From assembly GCA_017560705.1 (NCBI GenBank), contig JAFZEK010000125.1, positions 1 to 8,524 of the forward strand: a DNA stretch of 8,524 bases, read 5' to 3'. Below the pieces are notes generated by a model, which was not told where the DNA came from, did no database searches, and saw only the letters and a list, made by a program, of their open reading frames with translations. The stretch's first letter is position 1, and each line of letters starts with the position of its first letter. Positions 1 to 6,287 of this stretch are shown one piece after another. Origin of the DNA: Bacteroidales bacterium (GTDB lineage Bacteria; Bacteroidota; Bacteroidia; Bacteroidales; P3). The translations under genes were made by a program, and so were the position numbers.

Positions 1-55
1 ACACTGTGTGTACCTTTTTTCGTATAGGTATATTTATAATTTAAATCATAGAACT

Positions 56-508
56 ATGAGTTTAGAAACACAAATTAATGCTGATATAAAATCGGCAATG
101 CTAAACAAAGACAAAGCGAGTTTGGAAGCTTTGCGTGCTATAAAATCGGCTGTATTGCTAGAAAAAACTAGCAAGAATGCTACAGATGGAGAACTTGCAG
201 AATCGGCAGAGATTGCTTTGCTACAGAAGCTAGTAAAACAACGTAAAGAGGCTGCAGAGATATATAAAACTCAAAATAGAGAAGATTTGTACGAAGCAGA
301 GATGTTCCAAGCCGGAGTTATAGAAAAATATCTTCCAAAGCAGATGTCTCGCGAGGAGGTGGAAGCCGAAGTGAAAAATATTATAGCTCAAGTGGGTGCT
401 ACATCGGCTAAGGATATGGGAAAAGTGATGGGTGCTGCTACAAAGTTCTTTGCCGGCAGAGCCGACAACAAAATAGTGTCCGAAATAGTAAAAAGCTTAT
501 TGGCATAG
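56..508 (+). CDS. GatB/YqeY domain-containing protein
   Basis: This 150-residue, probably cytosolic protein has the length and sequence of stand-alone GatB/YqeY proteins. These are related to the C-terminal helical domain of the GatB subunit of Asp/Glu-tRNA amidotransferase; the exact role of the free-standing form is not settled. Visible family features are ALRAIKSA near residue 25, KQRKEAAEIY at 61-70, a YLPKQM turn at 92-97 and MGKVMG at 121-126, in a mostly helical, charged sequence. I chose the ATG at 56 because MSLETQINADIK is the usual N terminus; the open frame continues upstream to a GTG at 8, but that stretch is aromatic-rich and unlike the family. In many Bacteroidota this gene follows ftsZ (recalled, not visible here). 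The window starts only 55 bases upstream, so its promoter or operon partner cannot be judged. It ends in TAG and runs toward the IMPDH gene. Confidence 0.93.
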   Translation: MSLETQINADIKSAMLNKDKASLEALRAIKSAVLLEKTSKNATDGELAESAEIALLQKLVKQRKEAAEIYKTQNREDLYEAEMFQAGVIEKYLPKQMSREEVEAEVKNIIAQVGATSAKDMGKVMGAATKFFAGRADNKIVSEIVKSLLA

Positions 509-561
509 GTGGACAATATTGCTTATTGCAAATATTGCGACAGTGTGTTTGGTCGTATATT

Positions 562-600
562 AAAAAAGCGAGCTGTATATATTTACAACTCGCTTTTTTT
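562..600. terminator. Bidirectional intrinsic terminator between convergent genes
   Basis: A run of six A (562-567) is followed by GCGAGCTGT (568-576), an 8-base loop, then ACAACTCGC (585-593) and a long T run. Five pairs, one C-A mismatch and three more pairs form the stem. A on the left and T on the right make it work on both strands. It lies 54 bases after the GatB/YqeY stop and just beyond the IMPDH stop, so it probably ends both transcripts. Confidence 0.9.
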
Positions 601-621
601 TATTGACGTATAAGTATTGAC

Positions 622-2124
622 TTAGTTGTCTCTCTTTGTTTCTTTCAATATTACATCGTGGGCACCGCCTTCGATAATGCTAGTGGATGAAACCATAGTT
701 ATTTTAGCTACTTGCTTAAGCTCTTCGATAGAGGAAGCACCGCAACTACACATTGTGGATTTCATTTTGCCTAGAGTTATATCTAGATTATCTTTTAGTT
801 TTCCGGCGTATGGCACGTAGCTATCCACGCCTTCTTCAAACTTCATGGATGTTTTGCCACCCATGTCGTAGCGTTGCCAGTTTCTTGCGCGGTTAGAACC
901 TTCGCCCCAATATTCTTTTACGTAGTTGCCGTTCACCATTAGTTTCTTTGTTGGGCTTTCGTCGAAGCGTGCAAAGTAACGACCCATCATGATAAAGTCG
1001 GCACCCATAGCTAGAGCTAACACCATGTGGTAGTCTTGAACGATACCACCGTCCGAGCATATTGGAATGTATATACCAGTTTTTTCGTAGTATTCATCAC
1101 GGGCTTTTGCCACTTCGATAATGGCTGTAGCTTGTCCACGACCGATACCTTTTTGTTCGCGAGTGATGCATATAGAACCGCCACCGATACCTACTTTTAT
1201 AAAGTCGGCACCTGATTCGGCCAAGTAGTTGAATCCATCTTTATCTACGATGTTGCCAGCACCAATCTTTACGCTGTCGCCGTAGTTGTCGCGAACGAAC
1301 TTAATGGTGTCTCTTTGCCATTCGGAGAATCCGTCGGAAGAGTCGATACAAAGAACATCGACACCAGCTTCTATAAGTTTAGGTATGCGTTCAGCATAGT
1401 CGCGGGTGTTTATTCCAGCACCTACAAGTAGGCGTTTTTGTTCGTCGAGCAATTCGTCGGGGTTGTTTTTGTGGTTATCGTAGTCTTTACGGAATACGAA
1501 ATATTTTAGGCATTGGTTGTCGTCGATTATAGGCAAAGCGTTAATCTTGTTAGCCCAAATTATGTCGTTGGCTTCGTCCAATCCTATGCCGTCTTTTCCA
1601 GTTACTAGCTTAGCGAACGGAGTCATAAAGTCTTTGATTTTCTTATCCATAGAATCGCGACTAGGGCGATAATCGCGGCTAGTTACCATTCCTAGGAGTT
1701 TGCCATTGGAAGTGCCGTCGTGAGTGATACCGATGGTAGAGAATCCTGTTCTAGTTTTTAGTTCTATCACATCTCTTAAGCAATGTTCAGGAGTAAGATT
1801 GGCATCGCTAACAACAAAACCAGCTTTGTATTTCTTTACTTTTCTTACCATTTCAGCTTGGTTCTCTATGGATTGGGAACCAAAAATGAAAGAAAGGCCA
1901 CCATTTTTTGCCAAAGCTATAGCCATATTGGAGTCGGAAACGGATTGCATAATAGCCGACACAAATGGTATGTTTAGCATTATTGGCGACTTTTCGCCTT
2001 TTGCAAAGCGTACTAAAGGCGTTTTTAAACTTGTTTTATCGGGGTTGGAATCGCGTTTGGTCAATCCCGGAATAAGCAAGTATTCATTAAATGTTCTTGA
2101 AATATTATCGATAATTTGAGCCAT
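622..2124 (-). CDS. guaB: IMP dehydrogenase (Tritrichomonas-type)
   Basis: IMPDH oxidises IMP to XMP with NAD+, the rate-limiting step of guanine nucleotide synthesis, in the cytosol. The 500-residue protein is a (beta/alpha)8 barrel with a CBS-pair insertion at roughly 104-222. Visible active-site elements are D261 in [10 protein letters not shown], the catalytic loop [13 protein letters not shown] with nucleophile C319, the phosphate-binding CSDGG at 356-360, GRYFA at 381-385, and the flap dyad R418-Y419 in NWQRYDMGG. The loop differs from the usual bacterial GSICTTR...GVGVPQ. As I recall it, the Tritrichomonas foetus enzyme matches closely and even has the same residue numbers (C319, R418, Y419). 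The ATG at 2124 gives [17 protein letters not shown], matching the family N terminus; a further 20 codons upstream are open but overlap the leader hairpin region. It is transcribed away from metG. The function is very likely; the unusual subtype is the notable point. Confidence 0.96.
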   Translation of the reverse strand: MAQIIDNISRTFNEYLLIPGLTKRDSNPDKTSLKTPLVRFAKGEKSPIMLNIPFVSAIMQSVSDSNMAIALAKNGGLSFIFGSQSIENQAEMVRKVKKYKAGFVVSDANLTPEHCLRDVIELKTRTGFSTIGITHDGTSNGKLLGMVTSRDYRPSRDSMDKKIKDFMTPFAKLVTGKDGIGLDEANDIIWANKINALPIIDDNQCLKYFVFRKDYDNHKNNPDELLDEQKRLLVGAGINTRDYAERIPKLIEAGVDVLCIDSSDGFSEWQRDTIKFVRDNYGDSVKIGAGNIVDKDGFNYLAESGADFIKVGIGGGSICITREQKGIGRGQATAIIEVAKARDEYYEKTGIYIPICSDGGIVQDYHMVLALAMGADFIMMGRYFARFDESPTKKLMVNGNYVKEYWGEGSNRARNWQRYDMGGKTSMKFEEGVDSYVPYAGKLKDNLDITLGKMKSTMCSCGASSIEELKQVAKITMVSSTSIIEGGAHDVILKETKRDN

Positions 2125-2174
2125 AAAACTACCTTTTATTCTATTCGATGATTTAATATGTATACTAATGTTAT

Positions 2175-2214
2175 TATACTTCAATGAGTTGCACGAGCTT
2201 TACGTTGAAGTATA
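2175..2214 (-). other. 5'-terminal leader hairpin of the IMPDH mRNA
   Basis: TATACTTCAA (2175-2184) and TTGAAGTATA (2205-2214) are perfect 10-bp inverted repeats around a 20-base loop. On the minus strand the hairpin begins 6 bases after the -7 box (2221-2228), so it should occupy the very 5' end of the transcript, about 50 bases before the ATG. It could stabilise the mRNA or serve as an operator. The pairing is seen in the sequence; any role is inferred. Confidence 0.55.
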
Positions 2215-2220
2215 TTTTTG

Positions 2221-2228
2221 CAAATATA
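2221..2228 (-). promoter_or_regulatory. Bacteroidota-type -7 box for the IMPDH gene
   Basis: On the minus strand this reads TATATTTG, a perfect TAnnTTTG -7 element, followed by C as is common. Transcription would start at about 2213-2216, giving a leader of about 90 bases before the ATG at 2124. I see no good TTTG -33 box at the usual distance of about 20 bases; a TTTA at 2245-2248 is slightly too close. Confidence 0.65.
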
Positions 2229-2262
2229 CGATTTTATTTTGCTTTAAAGCCGCTTATCCGAA

Positions 2263-2312
2263 AAACTTTTTCTCAAAAAAATAAAACATATTTCCGTAAT
2301 CGGAAAAAGTTT
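2263..2312. repeat. Nested dyads upstream of and over the metG promoter
   Basis: AAACTTTTTC (2263-2272) and GAAAAAGTTT (2303-2312) form a perfect 10-bp inverted repeat separated by 30 bases. Partly inside it lies a second palindrome, TTTCCGTAATCGGAAA (2291-2306), with 6-bp arms and a TAAT centre. The structures cover the expected -33 region of the metG promoter and stop 2 bases before its -7 box, a placement that would suit a repressor operator. The symmetry is seen; the regulatory role is inferred. Confidence 0.45.
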
Positions 2313-2322
2313 GGTACTTTTG
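2291..2322 (+). promoter_or_regulatory. metG promoter
   Basis: TACTTTTG at 2315-2322 fits the Bacteroidota TAnnTTTG -7 box and is followed by CG. A TTTC at 2291-2294, 20 bases upstream, is one base off the TTTG -33 box. The predicted start at about 2328 gives a leader of about 40 bases with no Shine-Dalgarno sequence at normal spacing (AAAGGA lies 18 bases or more from the ATG), which is usual in this phylum. Confidence 0.75.
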
Positions 2323-2368
2323 CGTTTTGAAATGTTCTCAAGATTAAAGGACGATAAACATTAAATCA

Positions 2369-4426
2369 ATGACTTATACAGATAAAGAACAAAAGTTTAA
2401 ACGTTATACTATAACATCGGCACTTCCATACGCCAACGGACCTGTTCATATTGGTCACTTAGCCGGTGTTTACGTTCCTGCCGACATTTATGCAAGGTAT
2501 CTTAGGTCGGCCGGAGAAGATGTGATTTTTATAGGTGGCTCCGACGAGCATGGCGTGCCTATTACCATCAAGGCAAGAAATGAGAGCGTTACTCCTCAGG
2601 ATATTGTGGATAGATATCACGAAATAATAAAAAAATCATTTGCCGAACTTGGTATTTCTTTTGATATTTATTCTCGCACTTCTTGCGAAGAACATCATAA
2701 AACAGCGTCGGAATACTTTGAAAAGCTGTATAAAGAAGGTAAGTTTGTAGAAAAACTTTCCATGCAGTATTACGACGAAGAGGCTGGTCAGTTCCTTGCC
2801 GACCGCTACATTACTGGCACTTGCCCTCACTGTGGCAACGAACGTGCTTACGGCGACCAATGTGAAGCATGTGGAACATCGCTCAACGCTACCGACTTGA
2901 AAAATCCAAAATCAACACTAAGCGGTGTTAAGCCTGTGCTTAAAGAAACGAAGCACTGGTTCTTGTCTTTGGATAAGGACGAAGAATGGTTGCGTAAATG
3001 GATTTTGGAAAGCCATAAGAATGACTGGAAAACCAACGTTTATGGTCAATGCAAATCGTGGATAGATGCTGGTTTGCAACCTCGTGCCGTTACTAGAGAT
3101 TTGGATTGGGGTGTGAAAGTTCCAGTAGAAAATGCCGACGGAAAAGTGCTGTACGTTTGGTTCGACGCGCCTATTGGCTACATATCTTTCACCAAGCAGC
3201 TTACTCCCGACTGGGAAAAATGGTGGAAAAAAGAAGATTCTAAGCTTGTTCATTTCATTGGAAAAGACAATATAGTGTTCCACTGCATTATATTCCCTTC
3301 TATGCTAAAAGCGGAAGGAAGCTACATACTTCCTGAAAATGTTCCTGCCAACGAGTTCTTGAATCGTGAAAACGACAAGATTTCGACCTCCCGAAATTGG
3401 GCTGTATGGCTACACGAATATTTAGAAGACTTTAAGGGCAAACAAGATGTGCTTAGATACACTCTTTGTAGCAATGCTCCTGAAACTAAGGATAACAATT
3501 TTACTTGGAAGGATTTTCAAGATAAGAACAACAATGAGCTAGTGGCTATCTTTGGCAACTTTGTAAACAGAACTATCGTTCTTACTCATAAGTTCTTCGA
3601 CGGAAAAGTGCCTGCAGTTACTCGCACCACCGACTTAGAAAAGCAAGTGTTAGAGGAGCTTAAACAATTCCCCGAACGAATAGGACGTTCGATAGAAACC
3701 TATCGTTTCCGCGAAGCTCTTGCTGAGCTTATGAACCTTGCACGTCTTGGTAATAAATATCTTACCGAAACTGAACCTTGGAAGCTTATTAAGACCGATC
3801 CAGAATATACTCAAACCGTTTTGAACATATCGTTGCAGATATGTGCAAACTTGGCGATACTTTCTGAGCCGTTTACTCCTTTCACTGCAAAGCGTTTGGC
3901 TGATATGTTGCACTTGCAAGCAAGCAAATGGCACGAAGCTGGTAATGCCGACTTGTTGGCTGCCGACTCTATGCTAGAAAAGCCTGAACTCCTATTCGAA
4001 AAAATAGAAGATGCTGCTATCGAAGCTCAGCTAAACAAACTGATGGAAACCAAGAAACAAAACGAACTAAATGCTTGGCAACCTGCTAGTATAAAGGAAA
4101 ATGTAGCTTTCGACGACTTTGGCAAGGTGGACATACGTGTGGGTACTGTACTAGAATGTGTGAAAGTGCCTAAGGCTGATAAATTGTTGCAATTCAAGAT
4201 AGACGACGGTATGGGTGGACGCACCATTGTGTCGGGTATTGCAAAATTTTATCCCGAACCCGAAAAGTTGGTAGGTATGCAAGTGTGCTTCATTGCAAAC
4301 TTCGAACCTCGCAAACTTAAAGGTGTTGTGAGCGAAGGTATGATACTTTCGGCAGAAGACAAAGATGGTCGTTTGGTGCTTGTAACTCCTAGTCAGTTGG
4401 TAGCCAATGGCGCCAATGTGGGCTAG
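2369..4426 (+). CDS. metG: Methionyl-tRNA synthetase
   Basis: This class I aminoacyl-tRNA synthetase activates methionine with ATP and charges initiator and elongator tRNA(Met) in the cytosol. The 685 residues form the long, dimerising version. In order: the HIGH signature at 27-30; a connective insertion with one four-cysteine zinc knuckle (C152, C155, C165, C168); [11 protein letters not shown] at 261-271 by the active site; the KMSKS-equivalent loop, here KISTS at 337-341; a helical anticodon-binding domain from about 380 to 550; and a C-terminal OB-fold tRNA-binding domain (Trbp111/EMAP-II type) at about 580-685, starting [12 protein letters not shown]. The ATG at 2369 puts the HIGH motif at the normal distance from the N terminus. 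KISTS keeps the first lysine and last serine; I recall the similar KLSTS in Bacteroides MetRS, so it looks like a lineage variant rather than damage. It is followed by its own terminator and is probably monocistronic. Confidence 0.98.
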   Translation: MTYTDKEQKFKRYTITSALPYANGPVHIGHLAGVYVPADIYARYLRSAGEDVIFIGGSDEHGVPITIKARNESVTPQDIVDRYHEIIKKSFAELGISFDIYSRTSCEEHHKTASEYFEKLYKEGKFVEKLSMQYYDEEAGQFLADRYITGTCPHCGNERAYGDQCEACGTSLNATDLKNPKSTLSGVKPVLKETKHWFLSLDKDEEWLRKWILESHKNDWKTNVYGQCKSWIDAGLQPRAVTRDLDWGVKVPVENADGKVLYVWFDAPIGYISFTKQLTPDWEKWWKKEDSKLVHFIGKDNIVFHCIIFPSMLKAEGSYILPENVPANEFLNRENDKISTSRNWAVWLHEYLEDFKGKQDVLRYTLCSNAPETKDNNFTWKDFQDKNNNELVAIFGNFVNRTIVLTHKFFDGKVPAVTRTTDLEKQVLEELKQFPERIGRSIETYRFREALAELMNLARLGNKYLTETEPWKLIKTDPEYTQTVLNISLQICANLAILSEPFTPFTAKRLADMLHLQASKWHEAGNADLLAADSMLEKPELLFEKIEDAAIEAQLNKLMETKKQNELNAWQPASIKENVAFDDFGKVDIRVGTVLECVKVPKADKLLQFKIDDGMGGRTIVSGIAKFYPEPEKLVGMQVCFIANFEPRKLKGVVSEGMILSAEDKDGRLVLVTPSQLVANGANVG

Positions 4427-4446
4427 ATGAAAAAAGAAATGTAGCT

Positions 4447-4490
4447 TGCGGCTTGGCCGAGGCTCTTAGGGGCTAATAAGGCAAGTTGCA
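4447..4490 (+). other. Hairpin in the metG 3' untranslated region
   Basis: TGCGGCTTG (4447-4455) can pair with CAAGTTGCA (4482-4490) as nine consecutive RNA pairs, including two G-U. After one bulged G there are two further pairs, and a small TTAG/CTAA stem fits in the loop. It starts 20 bases after the metG stop and precedes the terminator by 19 bases. There is no T run, so it is not itself a terminator; it may protect the mRNA 3' end. The pairing could also be chance. Confidence 0.35.
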
Positions 4491-4509
4491 GTTTTATGCT
4501 GAATATTAT

Positions 4510-4546
4510 AGAGGAGAGGACTGTGATTCTCTCCTCTCTTTTTTTT
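4510..4546 (+). terminator. metG intrinsic terminator
   Basis: AGAGGAGAG (4510-4518) and CTCTCCTCT (4529-4537) are perfect 9-bp arms, extended inward by G-U and A-T pairs to a 6-base loop. A C and eight T (4539-4546) follow. It lies about 85 bases after the metG stop and is a strong rho-independent terminator for the plus strand. Confidence 0.92.
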
Positions 4547-4973
4547 GAGGAAATGTGTTTTGAGCAGAATTGTAGGAAATACGACTTTTGTGGCTTGCTG
4601 CAATGTTAAAGGAAATCTTCAATGGTTAAATACATCCGAGTAGAATGTTGTTTTTCGGCTGAAAAACGTGAATTTCCATAGGGCTCTAGTAATATTTTCC
4701 TCCCGATGAAAATATATCTGGCAGGCGATGTAATTTGGGTTTCCTCGCGAGGGAGCTATACTTTCCTCGGCAGGAGACCTGGGTGTGCTGTTGGAGTTGT
4801 GTTTTTGGGGAACTAGACACATGTGATTGCACTTGATTATTAATAGATTAATTATTATAGACTTTTGTATCTCAATTTCCAGAGGATATTTGATAAGAAT
4901 GGAGGAGATGTGCTCTTTTGCACGTTAAAATGAGGGTAGTTAATATATTGAAGATTTAGCATTGATGTTAATG
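4547..4973. other. Gene-free region with a cluster of short hairpins
   Basis: These 427 bases lie between the metG and ung terminators and hold no gene I can support. A 67-codon minus-strand frame (4619-4822) has no recognisable domain and only marks hairpin DNA. Four short palindromes fall in 126 bases: GTTTTTC/GAAAAAC (4650-4667, GGCT loop), ATATTTTC/GAAAATAT (4692-4715), CCTCGCGAGG (4743-4752) and TTCCT/AGGAG (4763-4775, one G-U). Three of them share TTTCCTC on the left side. The rest, to 4973, is AT-rich with a minor GTGC/GCAC hairpin at 4910-4923. It could be an intergenic repeat element or a remnant of a small RNA; no promoter box is convincing here. Confidence 0.5.
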
Positions 4974-5010
4974 AAAAAGCGGATGGATGAAGAAATCCGT
5001 CCGCCTTTTT
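4974..5010. terminator. Bidirectional terminator downstream of ung
   Basis: AAAAA (4974-4978) precedes GCGGATGGAT (4979-4988), a 6-base loop, ATCCGTCCGC (4995-5004), one C, and TTTTT (5006-5010). The stem is ten pairs with one T-G wobble. It lies 71 bases beyond the ung stop and terminates that minus-strand transcript; the T run on the plus strand suggests it also works rightward, insulating ung from read-through past metG. Confidence 0.88.
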
Positions 5011-5081
5011 GCTTCACTGCTGTGTTTTTTTCACGGTGTGGAATTGTGTCAATGTTAATATCCTATGATTAGCTACGTTGC

Positions 5082-5768
5082 CTATAGTGTCCTAACCCAG
5101 TCGATAGGTGTTTTTCCGTCTTTCACAAGAATGTCGTTGGTTCGTGAAAAGTGTTTGCAGCCAAAGAAACCCCTGTATGCCGATAGCGGCGAAGGGTGAG
5201 GAGCAGTAAGTATGTAGTGCTTAGAGGGGTCTATGAGTTTGGCTTTAGCTATAGCAGGATTACCCCACAGCAAGAACACTATTCCGGTGCGTAGGGTGGA
5301 TAGGTTGCGGATTACGCTGTCGGTAAACTGTTCCCATCCATGACCGAAGTGTGAGCCAGCTTGATGAGCTCGCACGGTGAGTGTGGTGTTTAGAAGGAAT
5401 ACACCTTGGTCGGCCCAGCCTGTAAGTGTGCCACAGGTAGTGGGTATATTAGTGCCCAGGTCGGAATTTATTTCTTTGAATATATTGACTAGCGAGGGCG
5501 GACAAGCGATGCCTTGCGGAACGGAGAAGCATAGTCCGTGGGCTTGTCCATCGCCATGGTAGGGGTCTTGTCCTAAGATAACTACTTTGACCTGATGGAA
5601 TGGTGTGTGCCAAAAGGCCGAAAATATATCTTTACCGGGAGGAAAGCAGCGGTACTGTTTTCTTTCTTCCACTAAAAATGCCTTGAGCTGTGCAAAATAA
5701 TCCGACTCAAATTCAGAGCGGAGCACCTCCAGCCAGCTTTCTTCTATTATGGGTTTTACTGTTTCCAT
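5082..5768 (-). CDS. ung: Uracil-DNA glycosylase, family 1
   Basis: This enzyme removes uracil from DNA after cytosine deamination or dUMP incorporation, starting base-excision repair. The 228 residues match the usual bacterial Ung length. Family-1 motifs are intact: the water-activating loop GQDPYHG at 66-72 with D68, the uracil-stacking F81 in GLCFSVP, the proline-serine patch PPSL at 90-93, the uracil-recognising N127 in LLNTTLTVR, and the leucine/histidine loop HPSPLSA at 191-197. The ATG at 5768 gives METVKPIIEESW, a normal N terminus. It ends in TAG and has its own promoter and terminator, so it is probably a single-gene unit. Nothing suggests damage or transfer. Confidence 0.97.
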   Translation of the reverse strand: METVKPIIEESWLEVLRSEFESDYFAQLKAFLVEERKQYRCFPPGKDIFSAFWHTPFHQVKVVILGQDPYHGDGQAHGLCFSVPQGIACPPSLVNIFKEINSDLGTNIPTTCGTLTGWADQGVFLLNTTLTVRAHQAGSHFGHGWEQFTDSVIRNLSTLRTGIVFLLWGNPAIAKAKLIDPSKHYILTAPHPSPLSAYRGFFGCKHFSRTNDILVKDGKTPIDWVRTL

Positions 5769-5798
5769 TCTTATTCTAATAGGTTATAAATGCGTGTG

Positions 5799-5831
5799 CA
5801 AAAGTACGTAAAAAAACTGATTCTTTTAAAA
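5799..5831 (-). promoter_or_regulatory. ung promoter
   Basis: On the minus strand TACTTTTG (5799-5806) matches the TAnnTTTG -7 box and is followed by C. TTTT (5828-5831), 21 bases upstream, is a weak -33 candidate. The start would be near 5793, leaving a leader of about 25 bases before the ATG, with no Shine-Dalgarno sequence. Confidence 0.7.
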
Positions 5832-6093
5832 CTGTGGACGAATAAATTTTGGCACAAGGCTGGAATGCCCGATGCTTATTGTGCAGAATAAGGTGATTAT
5901 AACGGAGGTTTTAGTTCTGCTACTCTGTGGTTTATGAGTTGCAGGATAATGTGTATGAGTGAGACAAATAGTGCAACGATAAATCGGCAAGCATTAGCAA
6001 GAGGAAGACCGACAAGGAGTGTGTTTTTCTTGTATTTGAATTGGATGGAAAATATTTTTGCCAGATATGAGTTATTGATTGAAAGTTTTTGTG
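5832..6093. other. Gene-free spacer between ung and queA
   Basis: This part of the divergent spacer shows no gene I can support. Overlapping frames are open on both strands from about 5932 to 6149 (71 codons on plus, 65 on minus), but neither has a recognisable domain, and the plus frame runs through the queA -7 box. A GCACAA/TTGTGC pair (5852-5857 and 5879-5884) could form a loose hairpin about 45 bases upstream of the ung promoter. Nothing else stands out. Confidence 0.5.
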
Positions 6094-6101
6094 TATATTT
6101 G
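6094..6101 (+). promoter_or_regulatory. Probable queA -7 box
   Basis: TATATTTG followed by CACG is a perfect TAnnTTTG -7 element. An ATTG at 6074-6077 is a poor -33 box (16-base gap). The predicted start at about 6107 leaves an unusually long leader of about 180 bases before the queA ATG. A closer promoter was looked for and not found, though TATAGTTTG at 6197-6205 is one base off in spacing. Confidence 0.5.
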
Positions 6102-6153
6102 CACGTTGAAAAATATATGAATGTGGCAATAATAATTGTTGTTTATTAGCAAG

Positions 6154-6192
6154 GTTTGCATCTGCAAATCGTTTTTCCGGATGTCGAAAAAC
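6154..6192 (+). other. Two tandem palindromes in the queA leader
   Basis: TTTGCATCTGCAAA (6155-6168) is a near-continuous palindrome. Two bases later, GTTTTTC (6171-6177) and GAAAAAC (6186-6192) form perfect 7-bp arms around an 8-base loop. No T run follows, so this is not a simple terminator. The second palindrome has the same arms as the one at 4650-4667. A protein-binding site or leader structure is possible; the role is inferred. Confidence 0.45.
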
Positions 6193-6287
6193 TCTTATAG
6201 TTTGGTAGTAGAATGTTTGGATTATTATCGCAAATGTAGAACAGCGAAGTTGTTGCTAGTGGTAAAATATGGAATACAGAAAAAATA

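Noticed and set aside
8..55. In-frame N-terminal extension of the GatB/YqeY gene from a GTG
   Set aside because: The added residues are rich in Tyr and Phe and unlike the family, whose usual N terminus starts at the ATG at 56.
1724..2119. 131-codon frame antisense to the IMPDH gene
   Set aside because: It is a shadow of a clearly real gene, with no domain and no promoter box in front of it.
2125..2184. In-frame 20-codon extension of the IMPDH gene
   Set aside because: The protein from the ATG at 2124 already has the family length and N terminus, and the extension overlaps leader DNA ending in the hairpin.
4619..4822. 67-codon minus-strand frame in the metG-ung gap
   Set aside because: There is no recognisable domain or promoter, and the frame is made of hairpin DNA. 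A conserved small protein cannot be excluded without a homology search.
5932..6149. Overlapping small frames on both strands between ung and queA
   Set aside because: Neither resembles a known family, and the plus-strand frame reads through the likely queA -7 box. Frames open on both strands suggest chance.
5890..6287. preQ1 riboswitch upstream of queA
   Set aside because: I looked for the preQ1-I pattern of a short stem, C-rich loop and A-rich tail; GGAGGTTTTAG near 5905 is only superficially similar and lies upstream of the likely promoter.
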